Source of the DNA: Strigamia acuminata | Lineage: Eukaryota; Arthropoda; Chilopoda; Geophilomorpha; Linotaeniidae | Length of the DNA: 64,000 nucleotides | Direction: 5' to 3' | Assembly (NCBI GenBank): GCA_949358305.1 | Contig: OX442314.1 | Coordinates: 28,133,118 to 28,197,117, forward strand | The notes under the pieces: generated by a model | The model's database searches: none | What the model was told of the DNA's origin: nothing | Seen by the model: the letters and a program-made list of their open reading frames with translations, nothing else | Shown here: positions 45,961-58,096 of the stretch, piece after piece | How positions within the stretch are numbered: the stretch's first letter is position 1 | Layout of the letters: each line of letters starts with the position of its first letter | Program-made: the position numbers and the translations under genes

Positions 45961-46853
45961 ATAAGTCCAAGATGTACAGTCGTGTTCAAAAAAACTGGTA
46001 CCCACTCTAAGCAGTCAATTGAAATTGTGAGTAATTTCGTGTTTTGCCACTAGGTGAAACACCAGACATCAAAAAGTAATAATATAGACAAGGCTATACA
46101 AGGTTAGACAAGGCTATACAAGGTTATACACAGCTATGCAAGTACTTTGCATTAAAAAAATGAAAAAAGGTTTGGCTGGTCCAGAGAAAGGCAATTAGAA
46201 AGTAACCAGGATCCGATAAGAACACGGGCGAATCCAGGCGGGAGCCACTGGGCTGGGTGACCCGTGCCGACTTTATTATGTAGATGTAGTATTGTGAGTA
46301 TGTCAGGTGATTTTTCAGTCTCATACAATCAAGGGTGGATCCAGAGGGGGGTAAGGAGGCTATAGTCCCCCTAAATTTTTTCTAGATCCGCCGTTGGGTG
46401 GTAAGTTTAGAAAAAGGAAACTCCCATATGTCAATGGCGATAATTAAAATGATTACAATCAGTGGCACAGTGCCATTCATTTTAATGTCTTCAATTAAAA
46501 CTATCGCGTACCGAATCTAACAGTAAAATGAATTTTCGGTTCGCTCTCGAACTGACAGGTCACGCCATGTTTGACACGTGTCCTATCGATTGCCGACGCA
46601 AGTAAACAGTAACAGTAATTAAGTCGACTAGGCAACGATTTTTATAGCTAACAACAATCCAAAAAAAATTCACAGTCTAAGGAAGTCATTCTATCTCGTG
46701 GTCGTGCTCTCATTCTAACGAACAGTGAGTCTAAATTTTATGTCAGACGAGGACCACTGTATCAATTCGGAGTGCTCTATCAGTTTGATCGTGTCTAAGC
46801 GATTGAAGGACACACACAGCACAAGACAATAAAAACAATAGATTTTTAGCAGG

Positions 46854-47610
46854 ATGAACCTTCTGAGAATATTTTTCTTTTACTTATTATCTGGATGCAT
46901 AAACATTTCAAATAGCAATTGCTCGACAGGTATGATTTACTTAAAAATTCTAAAAATTTTTGAATTGTTAATAGCAGCAAATTAAAGTAGACGGACAGTT
47001 GTGTTCAAACAAACCGGACCCTCACTCTATGCTGGCAATTGAAATTGTGAGTAATTTTGCATTTTGAAACAACAGACATTAATAGATGATAATACTTGTG
47101 TAGCAGAGGGGGCAGGGTTCAGATTAGCGCAAATCAAATTTGCGCGACCCGTATTATCACCTGTTGATGTCTGGTGTTTAACCTAGTGGCAAAACACGAA
47201 ATTACTCACAATTTCAATTGCCAGCCTAAAGGGCGGGTCCAGTTTTTTTTAACACGACTGTACATTTTATTTAATCTTTTCTTTAAGCACTGGAAGGAAA
47301 TTTTTCAGAAAAACTTTCATTTTCTGACTGTAATAATCAATTATCTAATATTGTACAAATAACGAATTCAAGACGAACACTCATCATATATCAGGATGAT
47401 TATTGTTGCTAAATCACACGCTTAATTCGTTCTTATATTTCTAAAAACATTTTTTAATTCCAGTACCAAAATGTTTTTCGAAACTGATCCATTTCAATTG
47501 GATTGGAAAAATTCAAATATCAGCACAACGATTCACCAATACGTCGCTAGATTTCATTTATACTCCTGCTCAAATGATATTGATTTGGATAGAAAATTCT
47601 GAGCAGGTAA
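46854..47610 (+). pseudogene. Ionotropic receptor locus C, exons 1-3
   Basis: Exon 1 46854-46929, secretory leader MNLLRIFFFYLLSGC and GT donor. A MITE lies in intron 1. Exon 2 from 47288 (LSNIVQITNSRRTLIIYQDDY) meets TAA where B1 has a Leu codon, unless an earlier GTAATA donor is used. Exon 3 about 47464-47607 ends at GTAAAA. Continues after the 11-kb composite at 58725. The leader and the 5' flank are clearly homologous to B1. Confidence 0.7.
46995..47261. mobile_element. MITE in locus C intron 1
   Basis: Starts ACAGTTGTGTTCAAAC and ends with near-inverted TTAACACGACTGT; arms of about 75 bp continue into GCAATTGAAATTGTGAGTAATTT. A one-ended relative lies at about 45974-46080. Confidence 0.7.
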
Positions 47611-48311
47611 AATGATCTAATCATGCTCCTGATTGACAAGCAATTGGTCAAGAGGCCTTTGAGTTATTCAGGTACCCGTTCGTCTAAGGGCGAATCTAAG
47701 AAAATTTGCCATAGACAAGATCCGCGATCCTGAACTGCGCATGCGTGATACAGGTTGCGCTCTCTGTTGGCGTAAAAAGCAACCTGCCAACAGTGACCAG
47801 CAGTCTACCGTACAACACAGTGCATAGGTTGCCAGCTTGCTAGTTGGAAATTTTCAATTGACATGCTGTCAATTAATAAAAATAAACAAATTTTCCATAA
47901 ACTAAGTACCATATCTTAAAATTAGATGTGTACAAGTTTTTATTCGTTAATTTTTTTGAACTATTTTTTAATGAAATGGTTGTTGCTTACACGACAGTTT
48001 ATTTTCGTCTTTTGCCAATGCTTTTTCGTGAGATGCATATTGTTGGCTGTTGCAAATTGAACATGATGTCTCTCAACTTCATGTTGAAAAACCTTTGCAG
48101 CATTATTTATCAAAACAAGCGTCTAGTAAAAAAATTACGGTAAACCAACAGTTATTGTTGTTTGATCGACACAAAAATCGTAATGGGAAACTGCTCGGAT
48201 TTTTACACAATGAAGTCAAACAATAAACAGCATTTATTTGTTGTTTGGTTGGGTATTGTCATTGTTACGTTAACAAACTTAAAAATTATATTCCACGTAT
48301 GATGCGTGGGT

Positions 48312-48852
48312 TGTGAAAATCGAGTGATTTTACGCGTGATATAAACTATTATTTGAATTGCTATTCTCATTTTTGAATTGTTGTTATCTTTTATATTTCA
48401 ATGTGTTGATTTGACTTGTGGTTTTAGTTGTTATTTGTGTTTCATTTACCATTTTATTAGATTGAATAGTTTAATATTGTTGTAATATTTCTTATTTTAC
48501 TGCTTCAATATATTTGTATTTCTTATTTGAGTGTTTGACCTGTTCCTCATTTGTAGTACCTTGCCCTGTTAATCCCTTAATTGGTGTGGGTTTTTCCTAC
48601 CTCTTGAGCGCCGTCTCATTGGCGCTCTGAACGCGTCATCCACATTCCTCTACCCCTTTTCCCATTGTGTTGAAAATAGAATAAACTTTTAGTGTACCTT
48701 TTACCTCTAAAACGTGTGGTTGTGCTTTTACTTTGCTCCAACGCCATCTTTGAATTTCACCACCATCTCAACTTTATTCATCCACTTGTATCCAGGACTT
48801 TGGAAATTTGTTTGGTAGATTTGTATTGATTTAAACTTATGCAAATTTAACA
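48312..48852 (+). repeat. BEL/Pao 5' LTR
   Basis: TGTGAAAATC...TTTAACA; AATAGAATAAACTT near 48677 may supply the poly(A) signal. Confidence 0.93.
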
Positions 48853-48907
48853 TTGGTGCCGAAACCCGGGAAGTATTTCAATTTCCCATCTAATCAAAAT
48901 CTACAAA

Positions 48908-51900
48908 ATGGTGAGAGTTTTTGAGTTGAAGAACAGGGCGTTCAGAGCGGCCATATTGGTCACCGAGACGCTCTTAACCACGATAACCACCGCGCTGACC
49001 GGACGAGCAGCGATACCGCAAGCCACGATTGAACTGTGGATGCAGCAGCTCGAGCAGAAACACAAACGAGCTCAAACAACGTTCGACGCCACCTTGGATC
49101 AAGCCAAATCTGACCAGGAAATCGACACCACGGTGCAGGCACTCGACGCGTTGGAGGACCGTTTGGCAGCAGCAAGAGCGGAATTAACAAGGTACATTCA
49201 AGCGTATTTTCCACCCGTTCCGCCCCAGAATTTACAAGCGGACGCGGACGCGCAACCGGCGACGAACATCGACGCACTAGCGGCGGCCATTACCGCAGCA
49301 GTGTCGGCGGCGACGCCACGAGTGACCCCAACAAACGGCCAGCCATTCATCAAACGCAAACCGCTGGAGATTCCCAAATTTGACGGGCGCAAACCTGAGG
49401 AGTGGGGAGGATTTTGGAAAACATTTTCCATTCAGGTTGGCGACGACGAGCAACTGGATGCGACACATAAACTGTTACATTTGAGGACATATTTGGTAGG
49501 AGACGCGTTAGATGACATCAAAGCGTTGGAGATTACAGCTGGAAATTATAATATCGCGGTCACACGCCTACAAAAAAAATATGGCGACAAGATCGTGCTT
49601 GAAAACAAATATTTGTCAAATTTAATTAACCTACCTTTAGTCAACAGCGATCGAGATAGGATGGGGCTCCAGAAGTTGCACAGACACGTAGAGATCAACA
49701 TCGAGAATTTGGCGAACATCGAGGTACCACTGGCAGAAATTCAGCGTACCATTTTCCCCGTGCTGTCGTCCGCCATACCACGCAACGTGATTATGGAGTA
49801 CGACAAAGACTGCGACGGAGAGAGATCGGTAACGAGGCTAATGGATTGGCTGAGCAGCTACATCGCTAAACACGCCAAATACGACATGATGAAAAGTCAA
49901 ACTAAACCTGATGCGACAACAAACAAATCGTCATCCACGGATAACGCCCACAACAATAAGGGAAAATTCAAACGAAAAGAAAAGGAGCCTCGATCTGGAT
50001 CAGCGTCACAACTGTCTTTAATAATAATAAAATGCCAATTTTGTGATTCCGCAGAACACAACCGAAAACGATGTCCACTCTCGATGGAAGAAAGACGTAA
50101 AAGACTGCAAAAAAAGGGAATTTGCTTGCGATGCTTGGGAAAAGCACCCCACAAAACTGAGGAGTGCAGGACTCGCATGAAATGCTACAGCTGCGAGGGA
50201 GCGCACCACACACACGTGTGCGACACGCCAAAATCTACGGAGGTCGTCGAGGGAGTCACCCATTCGAACTCAGTAGTCACCACCTGTCCACCCAAGTCCG
50301 AATTTTTGATGGTCCAGATGGTGAAGATGGCGGGACCAAAGCTGTCAACGTTGGGAGTGTGCTACATCGATGGAGGAGCCCAGCGCACCTTCATACGGTC
50401 TGAATTGGTGAAAAAACTGAACTTAAAAATTCTAGGAACAGAAACCATCAATTTGGCCGTGTTTGGACAAGAGCCGAGGTCGGAAATACGCAACAGAGTC
50501 GAATTGATTCTCAGCCCCGCCAATTCGAAGTCACCCGCTGTCACGATCGAGGCCATTGAGACTGCCCACGTCACATCCACGCCCGGAGAGCAACCAAATG
50601 GACAACTTAGGGCAGAGTTACAACGAAGGAAAATCGAGGTGGCCTGCAAACAAGTCGCGTTGCATTCAAAAGAAGTGGATTTGCTGATTGGAGTGGATCA
50701 TTACTGGCGTGTAATGACAGGTCAAACGGAATTTTTGGAGGAAAATTTAATTGCAGTAAAGACTAAATTTGGTTGGACACTACACGGACAGACCACGAAT
50801 GGGACAAGAGTCATCGCTGCGCCGGTAAGAATTAACAAAATTACGCTTACCCCATCGACAGATGATCTTTTACGCCGGATGTGGGAACTGGAATCGATTG
50901 GAGTGCGCCACGAGTCGGTCGAAACCGACGACGACGCAGAAACGTTACAAAAATTCGAGAAAACCATCAAATGGACGGGTTCGAAATATTCCGTGGAACT
51001 GCCGTGGATAGTGGACACCAACCAGTTGGATGACAACTACAGAGGAGCTGAACAACGCATCATGTCGCTGATTCGTCGTTTTCGAAAGCAGCCAAACCTC
51101 TACTTGGAATACAAGAAAGTCATTGATGAACAGTTAAAAATGGGAATTGTTGAAGAGATACCAAACCAAACTTCAACTGGACCAGTATACTACATGCCAC
51201 ACAGTCCGGTGATCAAAGAGGAACGCGTCACCACGAAATTGCGAGTCGTATTTGATGCTTCATCACACCGAAAGGGCTATCTCTCCTTGAACGATTGCCT
51301 ATCAAAAGGTATAAACTTTCTACCGTCACTAATATTTATATTGTTAGGATTTCGTCTTGGGAGAGTGGCCATGATAGGTGACATTAAAAAAGCATTCCAC
51401 ATGATCGAAATTGCTTTAAAGGACCGCGACGCAACAAGATTTTTCTGGATCGATGAGTGCTGGGACGGCATAGGAAAAGCATTATTGAAAGTGCTGCGCC
51501 AGACTCGAGTGTTATTTGGAGCTACACCGAGTCCATTCTTACTGAGCGCAACAATCCGACATCACCTGCGCAAATACGAAAAAAAATACCCAGAAACAGT
51601 AAAGTTGTTGTTACGGTGTCTGTACGTGGACGATTTCATCTCGTCGCTCAAGACCGTCGCTCAAGCGCTAATGACATTTCGCCAGTCCAACTTGATTTTT
51701 GCAGCAGCCGGTATGGAACTCGCTAAGTGGCAAACCAATTCGCCCGAACTGAGAACTGAATTTCGAGAGGAATGCCCATCTGACGCGACACTGACGTCTA
51801 ATGAAGACACAAAGGTGCTGGGAATTAGATGGAACCCGAATTTGGACGAATTAGGACTAGCGGTCGTAGAAACTTGCCCACCTAGCAAGAAAACGACCAA

Positions 51901-54187
51901 AAGAGAAGTAATCAAAATAACTGCTCAAATTTTTGACCCCTTAGGATTTGCTACACCATTCACCGTGACAGCACGCATGTTTTTCCAGTCCCTATGGCTG
52001 AGGAATTTGCCATGGGATGACGAATTAGACAACGAGTTGCGCGCTGATTGGAAGAAGTGGACCGACCAAATTCCCACTCTAAGAAAAATTCAAATCCCAC
52101 GATGGTTGGGACAGGACGAATTTGACCAATGTGAAGTACACATATTCTGCGACGCGAGTCCGAAGGCATATGGGGCGGTGGCATACATCCAGAACTCTAA
52201 TGGTGATTTGATTGAGACTAATTTCATTTTGTCAAAGTGTCGTGTAGCTCCTGTTAAACCACTTACACTGCCAAGACTCGAGCTCATGGGAGCACTGGTT
52301 GCTGTACGTCTCTCCGACCAAATCAAGGAGTTGATGACGCCAGGTGAAATATTTTTTTGGACGGACTCTCAGATATGTCTCCATTGGATCAAGAACACAT
52401 CCAAACGACCACCAACCTTCGTCCACAATCGAGTTTTGGAGATAAGGGAGAAGTCAAAAATTGAAGAGTGGAGACACGTGCCAGGCGTGGAAAATCCTGC
52501 TGACCGCCTGACAAGAGGAATGGACGCAGAAGCATTGATAACCGAGCAACTTTGGTGGCAGGGACCGGACTGGCTACGTGGAAGTCGTCGAGATTGGCCA
52601 AACCTGCCAACAGAGCCGGTCGAAGAGGATGACGAAACGACTGAAACGCACGTCGAAGCCGTGCAAACAGCAGTAACTAATATTTTCCCGTTTGCCAGGT
52701 TTGGATCGTTTTCAAAAGCAATCCGAACACTGGCATGGGTTTACAGATTTGCTGACAATGCTGGAAAGCGACAGACAGATGCCAGCCAACGCGGTCGAGG
52801 TCCATTAACTGCAGCTGAGATAAAACGGGCGAAATTCAGCTTGATTCGAATCGCGCAGTCGGACGCTTATGGCCAGGAAATAAATCAATTGAGAGATGGC
52901 AGACAAATTCAGAGGGATTCAAAATTGCGAGACGTGAATACACAGCTGAACGAGATGGGGTTGATCGAACTGCAAACTCGACTGCAAAAATCGCGAGATT
53001 TGTACACCGCTGTGCAACCTTTGATTTTACCTCCAAACCATAAACTCACGAAATTAATTTTGCAACACTCTCATTTACAGGTCCTTCATTGCGGATTGAC
53101 AGCCACACTGTCTAAATTTCGAGAATTATACTGGACACCATCCGCAAGGAGGACCTTAAAATCGATTTTGGACAAATGCGTCGTCTGCAAAAAGATTCAA
53201 GGACGGTTGATGCGAGAAGTGCCAGGCCCCCTCCCAGCAGACAGGACGACTAAGTGCCAACCATTCGCGGTTACTGGGGTCGATTTTGCTGGACCGATAA
53301 TAATAAAGGGACGAACAACCAAAGCTTACATAGCCCTTTTCACGTGTGCAACCATTCGAGCGGTCCATTTGGAACTGGTTCCCTCATTGTCAACAACAGA
53401 CTTTTTGGGAGCTTTTGAACGATTCATCAGTCGTAGAGGCCTCCCAAAGACGATGTACAGCGACAACGGGTCCACCTTTCACCGCGCTCATTTAGAACTT
53501 TCATCTCTTTTACGCTCCACCAAAGACGAGGCGTTCCAAAATTATCTGGCTCAAAAGGGAATAGAGTGGAAGTTCATCGTGGAAAATGCACCATGGTGGG
53601 GAGGGTTTTGGGAGAGGATGGTACAGACAGTTAAACGTTGCTTGAAAAAAGTAATCGGATCTGCACACCTCAACTTTTATCAATTTGGAACTTTCTTGGC
53701 ACAGACGGAAGCGGTCATCAACCGTAGGCCCATCACATACGTGTACGAGAAGCCAAGCGAAGCCGAACCACTTACTCCAGCACATTTCTTGACGGGAATC
53801 ATGCAAACGCACTTGCCGGATTCAGGGTCGACTGAAATACTCGAACCGACTCAAAAGGAATTCGTTCGACAGTGGCAATATCAACAACGCATGTTGTCAA
53901 CATTTTGGTCACGCTGGTCCCGTGAATATTTAAAGGACCTGAAGGTGCAAACGGGAAAATCAGACAAACGTGAGCTGCAAATTGACGACGTTGTGATAAT
54001 TGAGGAGCAATTTAAACCCCGTTTGAAATGGAAGATGGGGAGAGTGGTCGAAGTCAGACGAGGTCGCGATGACAAAGTTAGGTCATGTGAACTCGTGCTC
54101 GCGGATGGGGGAAAATTACGTCGACCAGTTCAACGTCTCGTGCGTTTGGAAGTGGGGTCAGACATCCCCTCCCCGCCGGCAGTGTGA
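48908..54187 (+). CDS. BEL/Pao gag-pol polyprotein (1759 aa)
   Basis: ATG at 48908. Coiled-coil-like N-terminus; DUF1759 Gag region about 150-330 ([12 protein letters not shown]); Cys/His knuckles 375-435 ([42 protein letters not shown]); DUF1758/A17 protease about 485 with [10 protein letters not shown], i.e. D-G-G where D-S-G is usual; RT about 740-960 with RVVFDASSH and YVDDF (905); RNase H about 1075-1200 ([33 protein letters not shown]); integrase zinc region about 1387 ([10 protein letters not shown] ... CVVCKK); core GVDFAGP 1457, YSDNGSTF 1516, [12 protein letters not shown]5641 about 1650-1745. The stop TGA (54185-54187) lies inside the first five bases of the 3' LTR. No damage seen. 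Confidence 0.95.
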   Translation: MVRVFELKNRAFRAAILVTETLLTTITTALTGRAAIPQATIELWMQQLEQKHKRAQTTFDATLDQAKSDQEIDTTVQALDALEDRLAAARAELTRYIQAYFPPVPPQNLQADADAQPATNIDALAAAITAAVSAATPRVTPTNGQPFIKRKPLEIPKFDGRKPEEWGGFWKTFSIQVGDDEQLDATHKLLHLRTYLVGDALDDIKALEITAGNYNIAVTRLQKKYGDKIVLENKYLSNLINLPLVNSDRDRMGLQKLHRHVEINIENLANIEVPLAEIQRTIFPVLSSAIPRNVIMEYDKDCDGERSVTRLMDWLSSYIAKHAKYDMMKSQTKPDATTNKSSSTDNAHNNKGKFKRKEKEPRSGSASQLSLIIIKCQFCDSAEHNRKRCPLSMEERRKRLQKKGICLRCLGKAPHKTEECRTRMKCYSCEGAHHTHVCDTPKSTEVVEGVTHSNSVVTTCPPKSEFLMVQMVKMAGPKLSTLGVCYIDGGAQRTFIRSELVKKLNLKILGTETINLAVFGQEPRSEIRNRVELILSPANSKSPAVTIEAIETAHVTSTPGEQPNGQLRAELQRRKIEVACKQVALHSKEVDLLIGVDHYWRVMTGQTEFLEENLIAVKTKFGWTLHGQTTNGTRVIAAPVRINKITLTPSTDDLLRRMWELESIGVRHESVETDDDAETLQKFEKTIKWTGSKYSVELPWIVDTNQLDDNYRGAEQRIMSLIRRFRKQPNLYLEYKKVIDEQLKMGIVEEIPNQTSTGPVYYMPHSPVIKEERVTTKLRVVFDASSHRKGYLSLNDCLSKGINFLPSLIFILLGFRLGRVAMIGDIKKAFHMIEIALKDRDATRFFWIDECWDGIGKALLKVLRQTRVLFGATPSPFLLSATIRHHLRKYEKKYPETVKLLLRCLYVDDFISSLKTVAQALMTFRQSNLIFAAAGMELAKWQTNSPELRTEFREECPSDATLTSNEDTKVLGIRWNPNLDELGLAVVETCPPSKKTTKREVIKITAQIFDPLGFATPFTVTARMFFQSLWLRNLPWDDELDNELRADWKKWTDQIPTLRKIQIPRWLGQDEFDQCEVHIFCDASPKAYGAVAYIQNSNGDLIETNFILSKCRVAPVKPLTLPRLELMGALVAVRLSDQIKELMTPGEIFFWTDSQICLHWIKNTSKRPPTFVHNRVLEIREKSKIEEWRHVPGVENPADRLTRGMDAEALITEQLWWQGPDWLRGSRRDWPNLPTEPVEEDDETTETHVEAVQTAVTNIFPFARFGSFSKAIRTLAWVYRFADNAGKRQTDASQRGRGPLTAAEIKRAKFSLIRIAQSDAYGQEINQLRDGRQIQRDSKLRDVNTQLNEMGLIELQTRLQKSRDLYTAVQPLILPPNHKLTKLILQHSHLQVLHCGLTATLSKFRELYWTPSARRTLKSILDKCVVCKKIQGRLMREVPGPLPADRTTKCQPFAVTGVDFAGPIIIKGRTTKAYIALFTCATIRAVHLELVPSLSTTDFLGAFERFISRRGLPKTMYSDNGSTFHRAHLELSSLLRSTKDEAFQNYLAQKGIEWKFIVENAPWWGGFWERMVQTVKRCLKKVIGSAHLNFYQFGTFLAQTEAVINRRPITYVYEKPSEAEPLTPAHFLTGIMQTHLPDSGSTEILEPTQKEFVRQWQYQQRMLSTFWSRWSREYLKDLKVQTGKSDKRELQIDDVVIIEEQFKPRLKWKMGRVVEVRRGRDDKVRSCELVLADGGKLRRPVQRLVRLEVGSDIPSPPAV

Positions 54188-54723
54188 AAATCGAGTGATT
54201 TTACGCGTGATATAAACTATTATTTGAATTGCTATTCTCATTTTTGAATTGTTGTTATCTTTTATATTTCAATGTGTTGATTTGACTTGTGGTTTTAGTT
54301 GTTATTTGTGTTTCATTTACCATTTTATTAGATTGAATAGTTTAATATTGTTGTAATATTTCTTATTTTACTGCTTCAATATATTTGTATTTCTTATTTG
54401 AGTGTTTGACCTGTTCCTCATTTGTAGTACCTTGCCCTGTTAATCCCTTAATTGGTGTGGGTTTTTCCTACCTCTTGAGCGCCGTCTCATTGGCGCTCTG
54501 AACGCGTCATCCACATTCCTCTACCCCTTTTCCCATTGTGTTGAAAATAGAATAAACTTTTAGTGTACCTTTTACCTCTAAAACGTGTGGTTGTGCTTTT
54601 ACTTTGCTCCAACGCCATCTTTGAATTTCACCACCATCTCAACTTTATTCATCCACTTGTATCCAGGACTTTGGAAATTTGTTTGGTAGATTTGTATTGA
54701 TTTAAACTTATGCAAATTTAACA
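54183..54723 (+). repeat. BEL/Pao 3' LTR
   Basis: Same as 48312-48852. Begins within the last codons of the ORF; followed by TGGGT. Confidence 0.93.
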
Positions 54724-55130
54724 TGGGTGACGACTGGTTTTATTCATTTATTTATTTATTGGTTTTGCACTCCGCAGAAGTAAAATACAATGTGTAAAAG
54801 TTAATCGAAGTAGTTTTGATTGTTTAATACCGGGTGGCCCACATAAAACCGGCCCGACAATACAAGGAGGGTCAGCAAGGGTGTCTTAAAAAAATGCATA
54901 CATCGTTCAATTAAATATACAGTATATATCAATTATTTCAGCTGTGGCAGTGTTGTTTAATCAACGTTTTTGGTGCAGTTTAGATTTTGATGATCCAAGC
55001 TTTCGTTCTCGAGATAATTGCGTTTTTAATCATTTTTTGTCTCAATTAGCCAAGTTTGATTGTAGTAGTCATTCCTGAATATCAGATTTTGCGGTTCTTT
55101 TGTGGATTTCTTCAGCGGTACTGGTTCCCG

Positions 55131-56076
55131 GGGGTTTCTTCATTTCGTCGCCGTGTCATTTCGTCGCCATTTTTGGCGACGAAATGACACCCAAAACGAA
55201 AAAATGGCGACGAAATGAAGGGCGACGAAATGATACGGTTGAACAATCAAAAGAACCCAAACCGAACAGAAGGGCGACGAAATGACACGGCGACGAAATG
55301 AAGGGCTACGAAATGAAGAAACCCCCCCACCCCGACATCTACCACTTGGGCGCATTGCCCTACGCCGTGGGCAAACTGGGCCTGTCCTGCCCCATCTTCA
55401 CCACGTCCGCCGTCTACAAAATGCGTCAAATGGCCATGTACGACGTATTCCAGATTTGAAAGATCGCGAGGATGAACGACATTTGAACGGCGGCGCGATG
55501 GCGACGATCCGCCGACCGTTGTCGTTGATCACCGACGTTTCGGACTCGAATTGCGCGAAGTTAGATTAAGGTATGCGCGAAGGAAAACTGATGGATCGCG
55601 TTCGGCGCATGTTGCAGGGCGGGGGCAACGTTTTGCAGCCCGTGGACGCGGCCGGACGCGTTTTGGAGTTGTTGTGCGTCTTGGATCGGCAGTGGCAGAA
55701 GTATCGACTTCTGGGGTACTCGTTGGTGCTGCTGAGCAATGTCGGGTTCAACGCGGTCGAGGTCGCCAAGTGTCAACTCGAGTGAATGTCGGACGAAATG
55801 GTTCGCGGGTTCGAGAGGTCGTTTGACAACCCGTTCGCGTTCAAACACGTCAGGTTTTGTCAGTGTGGCGGAGTTGGAGCGAGTGCCCGGGCCGAAGGTG
55901 GTGCTGGCGACGAAATGAAGGGCGACGAAATGATATGGCGACGAAATAATACGTCGACGAAATGATACGGCAACGAAATGATAAGGTGATAAAATGAGGG
56001 CGACAAAATGAAAATTTTTTTTCGAACATACCCTTTATTAAAAAAAAATATAAGGGCGACGAAATGAAGTGACCTC
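55131..56076. mobile_element. hAT-like non-autonomous element carrying CPSF2 sequence
   Basis: Flanked by GGTTCCCG at 55123-55130 and 56077-56084 (8-bp duplication). Termini GGGGTTTCTTCATTTCGTCGCC and GAGGTCACTTCATTTCGTCGCC (inverted) match at 18 of 22 positions, 15 of them contiguous. Many further copies of GGCGACGAAATGA fill both flanks of the captured segment. No transposase ORF. Confidence 0.75.
55334..55905 (+). pseudogene. CPSF2 (pseudogene fragment): CPSF2 (CPSF100) gene fragment, captured and broken
   Basis: CPSF2 is the 100-kDa subunit of the pre-mRNA 3'-end cleavage complex. Piece 1 (55334-55456) reads [19 protein letters not shown] and [13 protein letters not shown], the metallo-beta-lactamase region. 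Piece 2 (55476-55564) carries HLNGGAMATIRRPLSLITD. Piece 3 (about 55570-55905) carries GRVLELL, a TGA where the family has Trp (before MSDEMVRGFE), NPFAFKH, then after a frameshift ERVPGPKVVLA. About 80 family residues are missing between pieces 1 and 2. GC-rich, unlike the surroundings, and no intron is evident. Non-functional. Identified from recalled family sequence. Confidence 0.85.
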
Positions 56077-56614
56077 GGTTCCCGTACAGGTAAACAGTAC
56101 TTTTAAAAAGTATTGTGTCTCATGGTAGTGGGACTGTACCTATACCACTTTTTTGTACGGTATGGTACCATACAACTTTACTGTAGCAAATTCTCGCAAA
56201 ATCTAGCAAAATCTCACAAATCTAGCAAAATCTCGTAAAACCTTCCAAAATTTTGGGCAATCTCCTACTGGTACATTTGAAGAAATCCACAAAAGAACCT
56301 CAAAATCTGAAATTCAGAAATGACTAATGCAATCAAACTTGGCGAATTGAAAGAAAAATTGATTAAAAACGCAATTATCTTGAGAACAAAAGCTTGGATC
56401 ATCAAAAACTAAACACCAAACGAAAGAGCGGAAAAAACTGCACCAAAAACGTTGATTAAACAACACTGCCACAACTGAAATAATTGACATTTAATTGAAC
56501 AATCAATGTATTCCTTTTTGTGAGCCACTCGAAGTGACCCTCCTCGTATTGTCGGGCCGGTCTTATGTGGGCCACCCGGTATGAAATTGTGCGTGCGTCG
56601 GTGGAGTTGTTTAC

Positions 56615-56835
56615 TTTTTAAACTTCAAAATTTGACTTCATAAACTTCAAAATTTGACTTTTTAAACTTCAAAATTTGACTTTTTAAACTTCAAAATTTG
56701 ACTTTTTAAACTTCAAAATTTGACTTTTTAAACTTCAAAATTTGAATTTACACTTCAAAGTTTTGAATTTACACTTCAAAGTTTTGAATTTACACTTCAA
56801 AGTTTTGAATTTACACTTCAAAATTTTAATTTACA
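56615..56835. repeat. Tandem repeat, about 22 bp unit
   Basis: About ten degenerate copies of ACTTCAAAATTTGACTTTTTAA, with the second half drifting to ACTTCAAAGTTTTGAATTTAC. Confidence 0.9.
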
Positions 56836-56925
56836 ACAGAAATTTCACTCACTGCCTAGCGATTGACGGGGCGACCGGATAAACAGTTGACGCAGTGCAA
56901 GTGAGGTTGTTTTTTAATTATTTTT

Positions 56926-57410
56926 TTAAAGTTTTTAAATACTCTTTATTATTTTGGCATTTAGGGGTCCTCATTGCTGCAAAAGGGCTCATCTTTGCTT
57001 CCATAAATTAAAAATTGTGTCTAATCAATCAATAAGAACCAGATTCTCAAATGGGTACGTCACATTAGCAAACAGTGTCGGGTTAGCAGGTGCTCGTTAG
57101 GTAGTCAAGTCATTTTAACACCAATCGCTGAATCAAATAATAACGTAAATAATAGTTATTTGTTATTTATTTATTTGTTTTAAAATGTTATTTACGTTGC
57201 TATTTGATTCAGCGGTTGGTGTTAAAATGACTTGACTACCCAACGAGCACTTGCTAACCCGACGCTGTTTGCCAATGTCACGTACAAATTTGAGAATCTG
57301 GTTTTAGACACATTTTTTAATTTATGGGAGCAAAGATGAGCCCTTTTGCAGCAATGAGGGCCCCTGAATGCTAAAATAATAAAGAATATTTAAAAACTTT
57401 AAAAAACAAT
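56926..57410. repeat. Foldback sequence, about 215-bp arms
   Basis: The left arm (from AAAGTTTTTAAATACTCTTTATTATTTTGGCATTTAG) is inverted in the right arm up to about 57410, with a central AT-rich spacer near 57140-57190. Arm mismatches are few. No ORF; probably a foldback MITE. Confidence 0.8.
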
Positions 57411-57540
57411 TAAAACACAGTGGAACAGAACACGAAACATGTGAACCTGCCATTATAAAAGCGCGCGACCTTGATTTACTGTCACTGTTCAACAGTATTA
57501 AATTCGCTCAGCAGACGGCGCTGCAGTATCGCGGATCTTG

Positions 57541-57735
57541 TCTATTGGAAACGTGATATTGAAATTCGCCATTGGAAACGTGATATTGAAATTCGCCATT
57601 GGAAACGTGATATTGAAATTCGCCATTGGAAACGTGATATTGAAATTCGCCATTGGAAACGTGATATTGAAATTTGCCATTGGAAACGTGATATTGAAAT
57701 TCGCCATTGGAAACGTTATTTCCATTTCCAATGGC
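57541..57735. repeat. 27-bp tandem repeat, about 7 copies
   Basis: Unit ATTGGAAACGTGATATTGAAATTCGCC. Because 27 is a multiple of three the array is open in several frames on both strands; these are not genes. The ATTCGCCATTGGAA motif recurs singly through 57990-58690. Confidence 0.95.
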
Positions 57736-58096
57736 GAATCTGTGGGCGTGTCATCTAGCGCGACTGCGACATGAATCTACCGCGACTTTGGAACTTGTAT
57801 TTTGGGTATTTCTTCTTCTTCCAATTCCTAAGAATGGCTAACAATGGGGGGGCTGCGCCCCCCCTTGACCTCCCGCGAACCTAACCTTACTGGTTTTTTA
57901 TGCAAAACCATTTTTTTGGGACGGCTTGTCGCTGTCGCAGTAAATAATGTCGCGCTAGATGTGCGCCCCTGCGGCTAATTTCTTCCATTTCGCCATTGGA
58001 AATGTAATTAGACCTTCCTAATGGCGAATTGGTTTAATCTTTACCAATTCGCCATTAGAAAGGTCCAAATACTTTCCTAATGACGAATTGGGGGGG

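Larger units (their letters stand above)
48312..54723 (+). mobile_element. Complete BEL/Pao LTR retrotransposon
   Basis: LTRs 48312-48852 and 54183-54723, both 541 bp and identical by eye. Target duplication TGGGT at 48307-48311 and 54724-54728. Primer site TGGTGCCGAAACCCGGG right after the 5' LTR (48854-48870; tRNA not assigned). One intact ORF. A solo LTR of a related family is at 31326. Confidence 0.95.
54830..56579. mobile_element. CCGGGTGGCCC-type MITE hosting a captured-gene element
   Basis: Terminal inverted repeats starting CCGGGTGGCCCACATAA and ending with the inverse, flanked by TA. The arms extend over 280 bp (CTTTCGTTCTCGAGATAATTG...). The same family forms 58790-61791 and part of 34948-36050. 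AAAATCTxGCA repeats at 56195-56260. Confidence 0.8.

Noticed and set aside
49897-53812. Minus-strand frames opposite the BEL polyprotein
   Set aside because: Shadows of the coding strand without recognisable domains.
54741-54830. Possible second LINE 3' fragment
   Set aside because: Some similarity to 39840-39880 (GAGTAAAATACAA) but too short and uncertain to annotate.
57471-57774. Open frames on both strands encoding nine-residue repeats
   Set aside because: They come from the 27-bp tandem repeat, whose length is a multiple of three, so frames stay open by periodicity.
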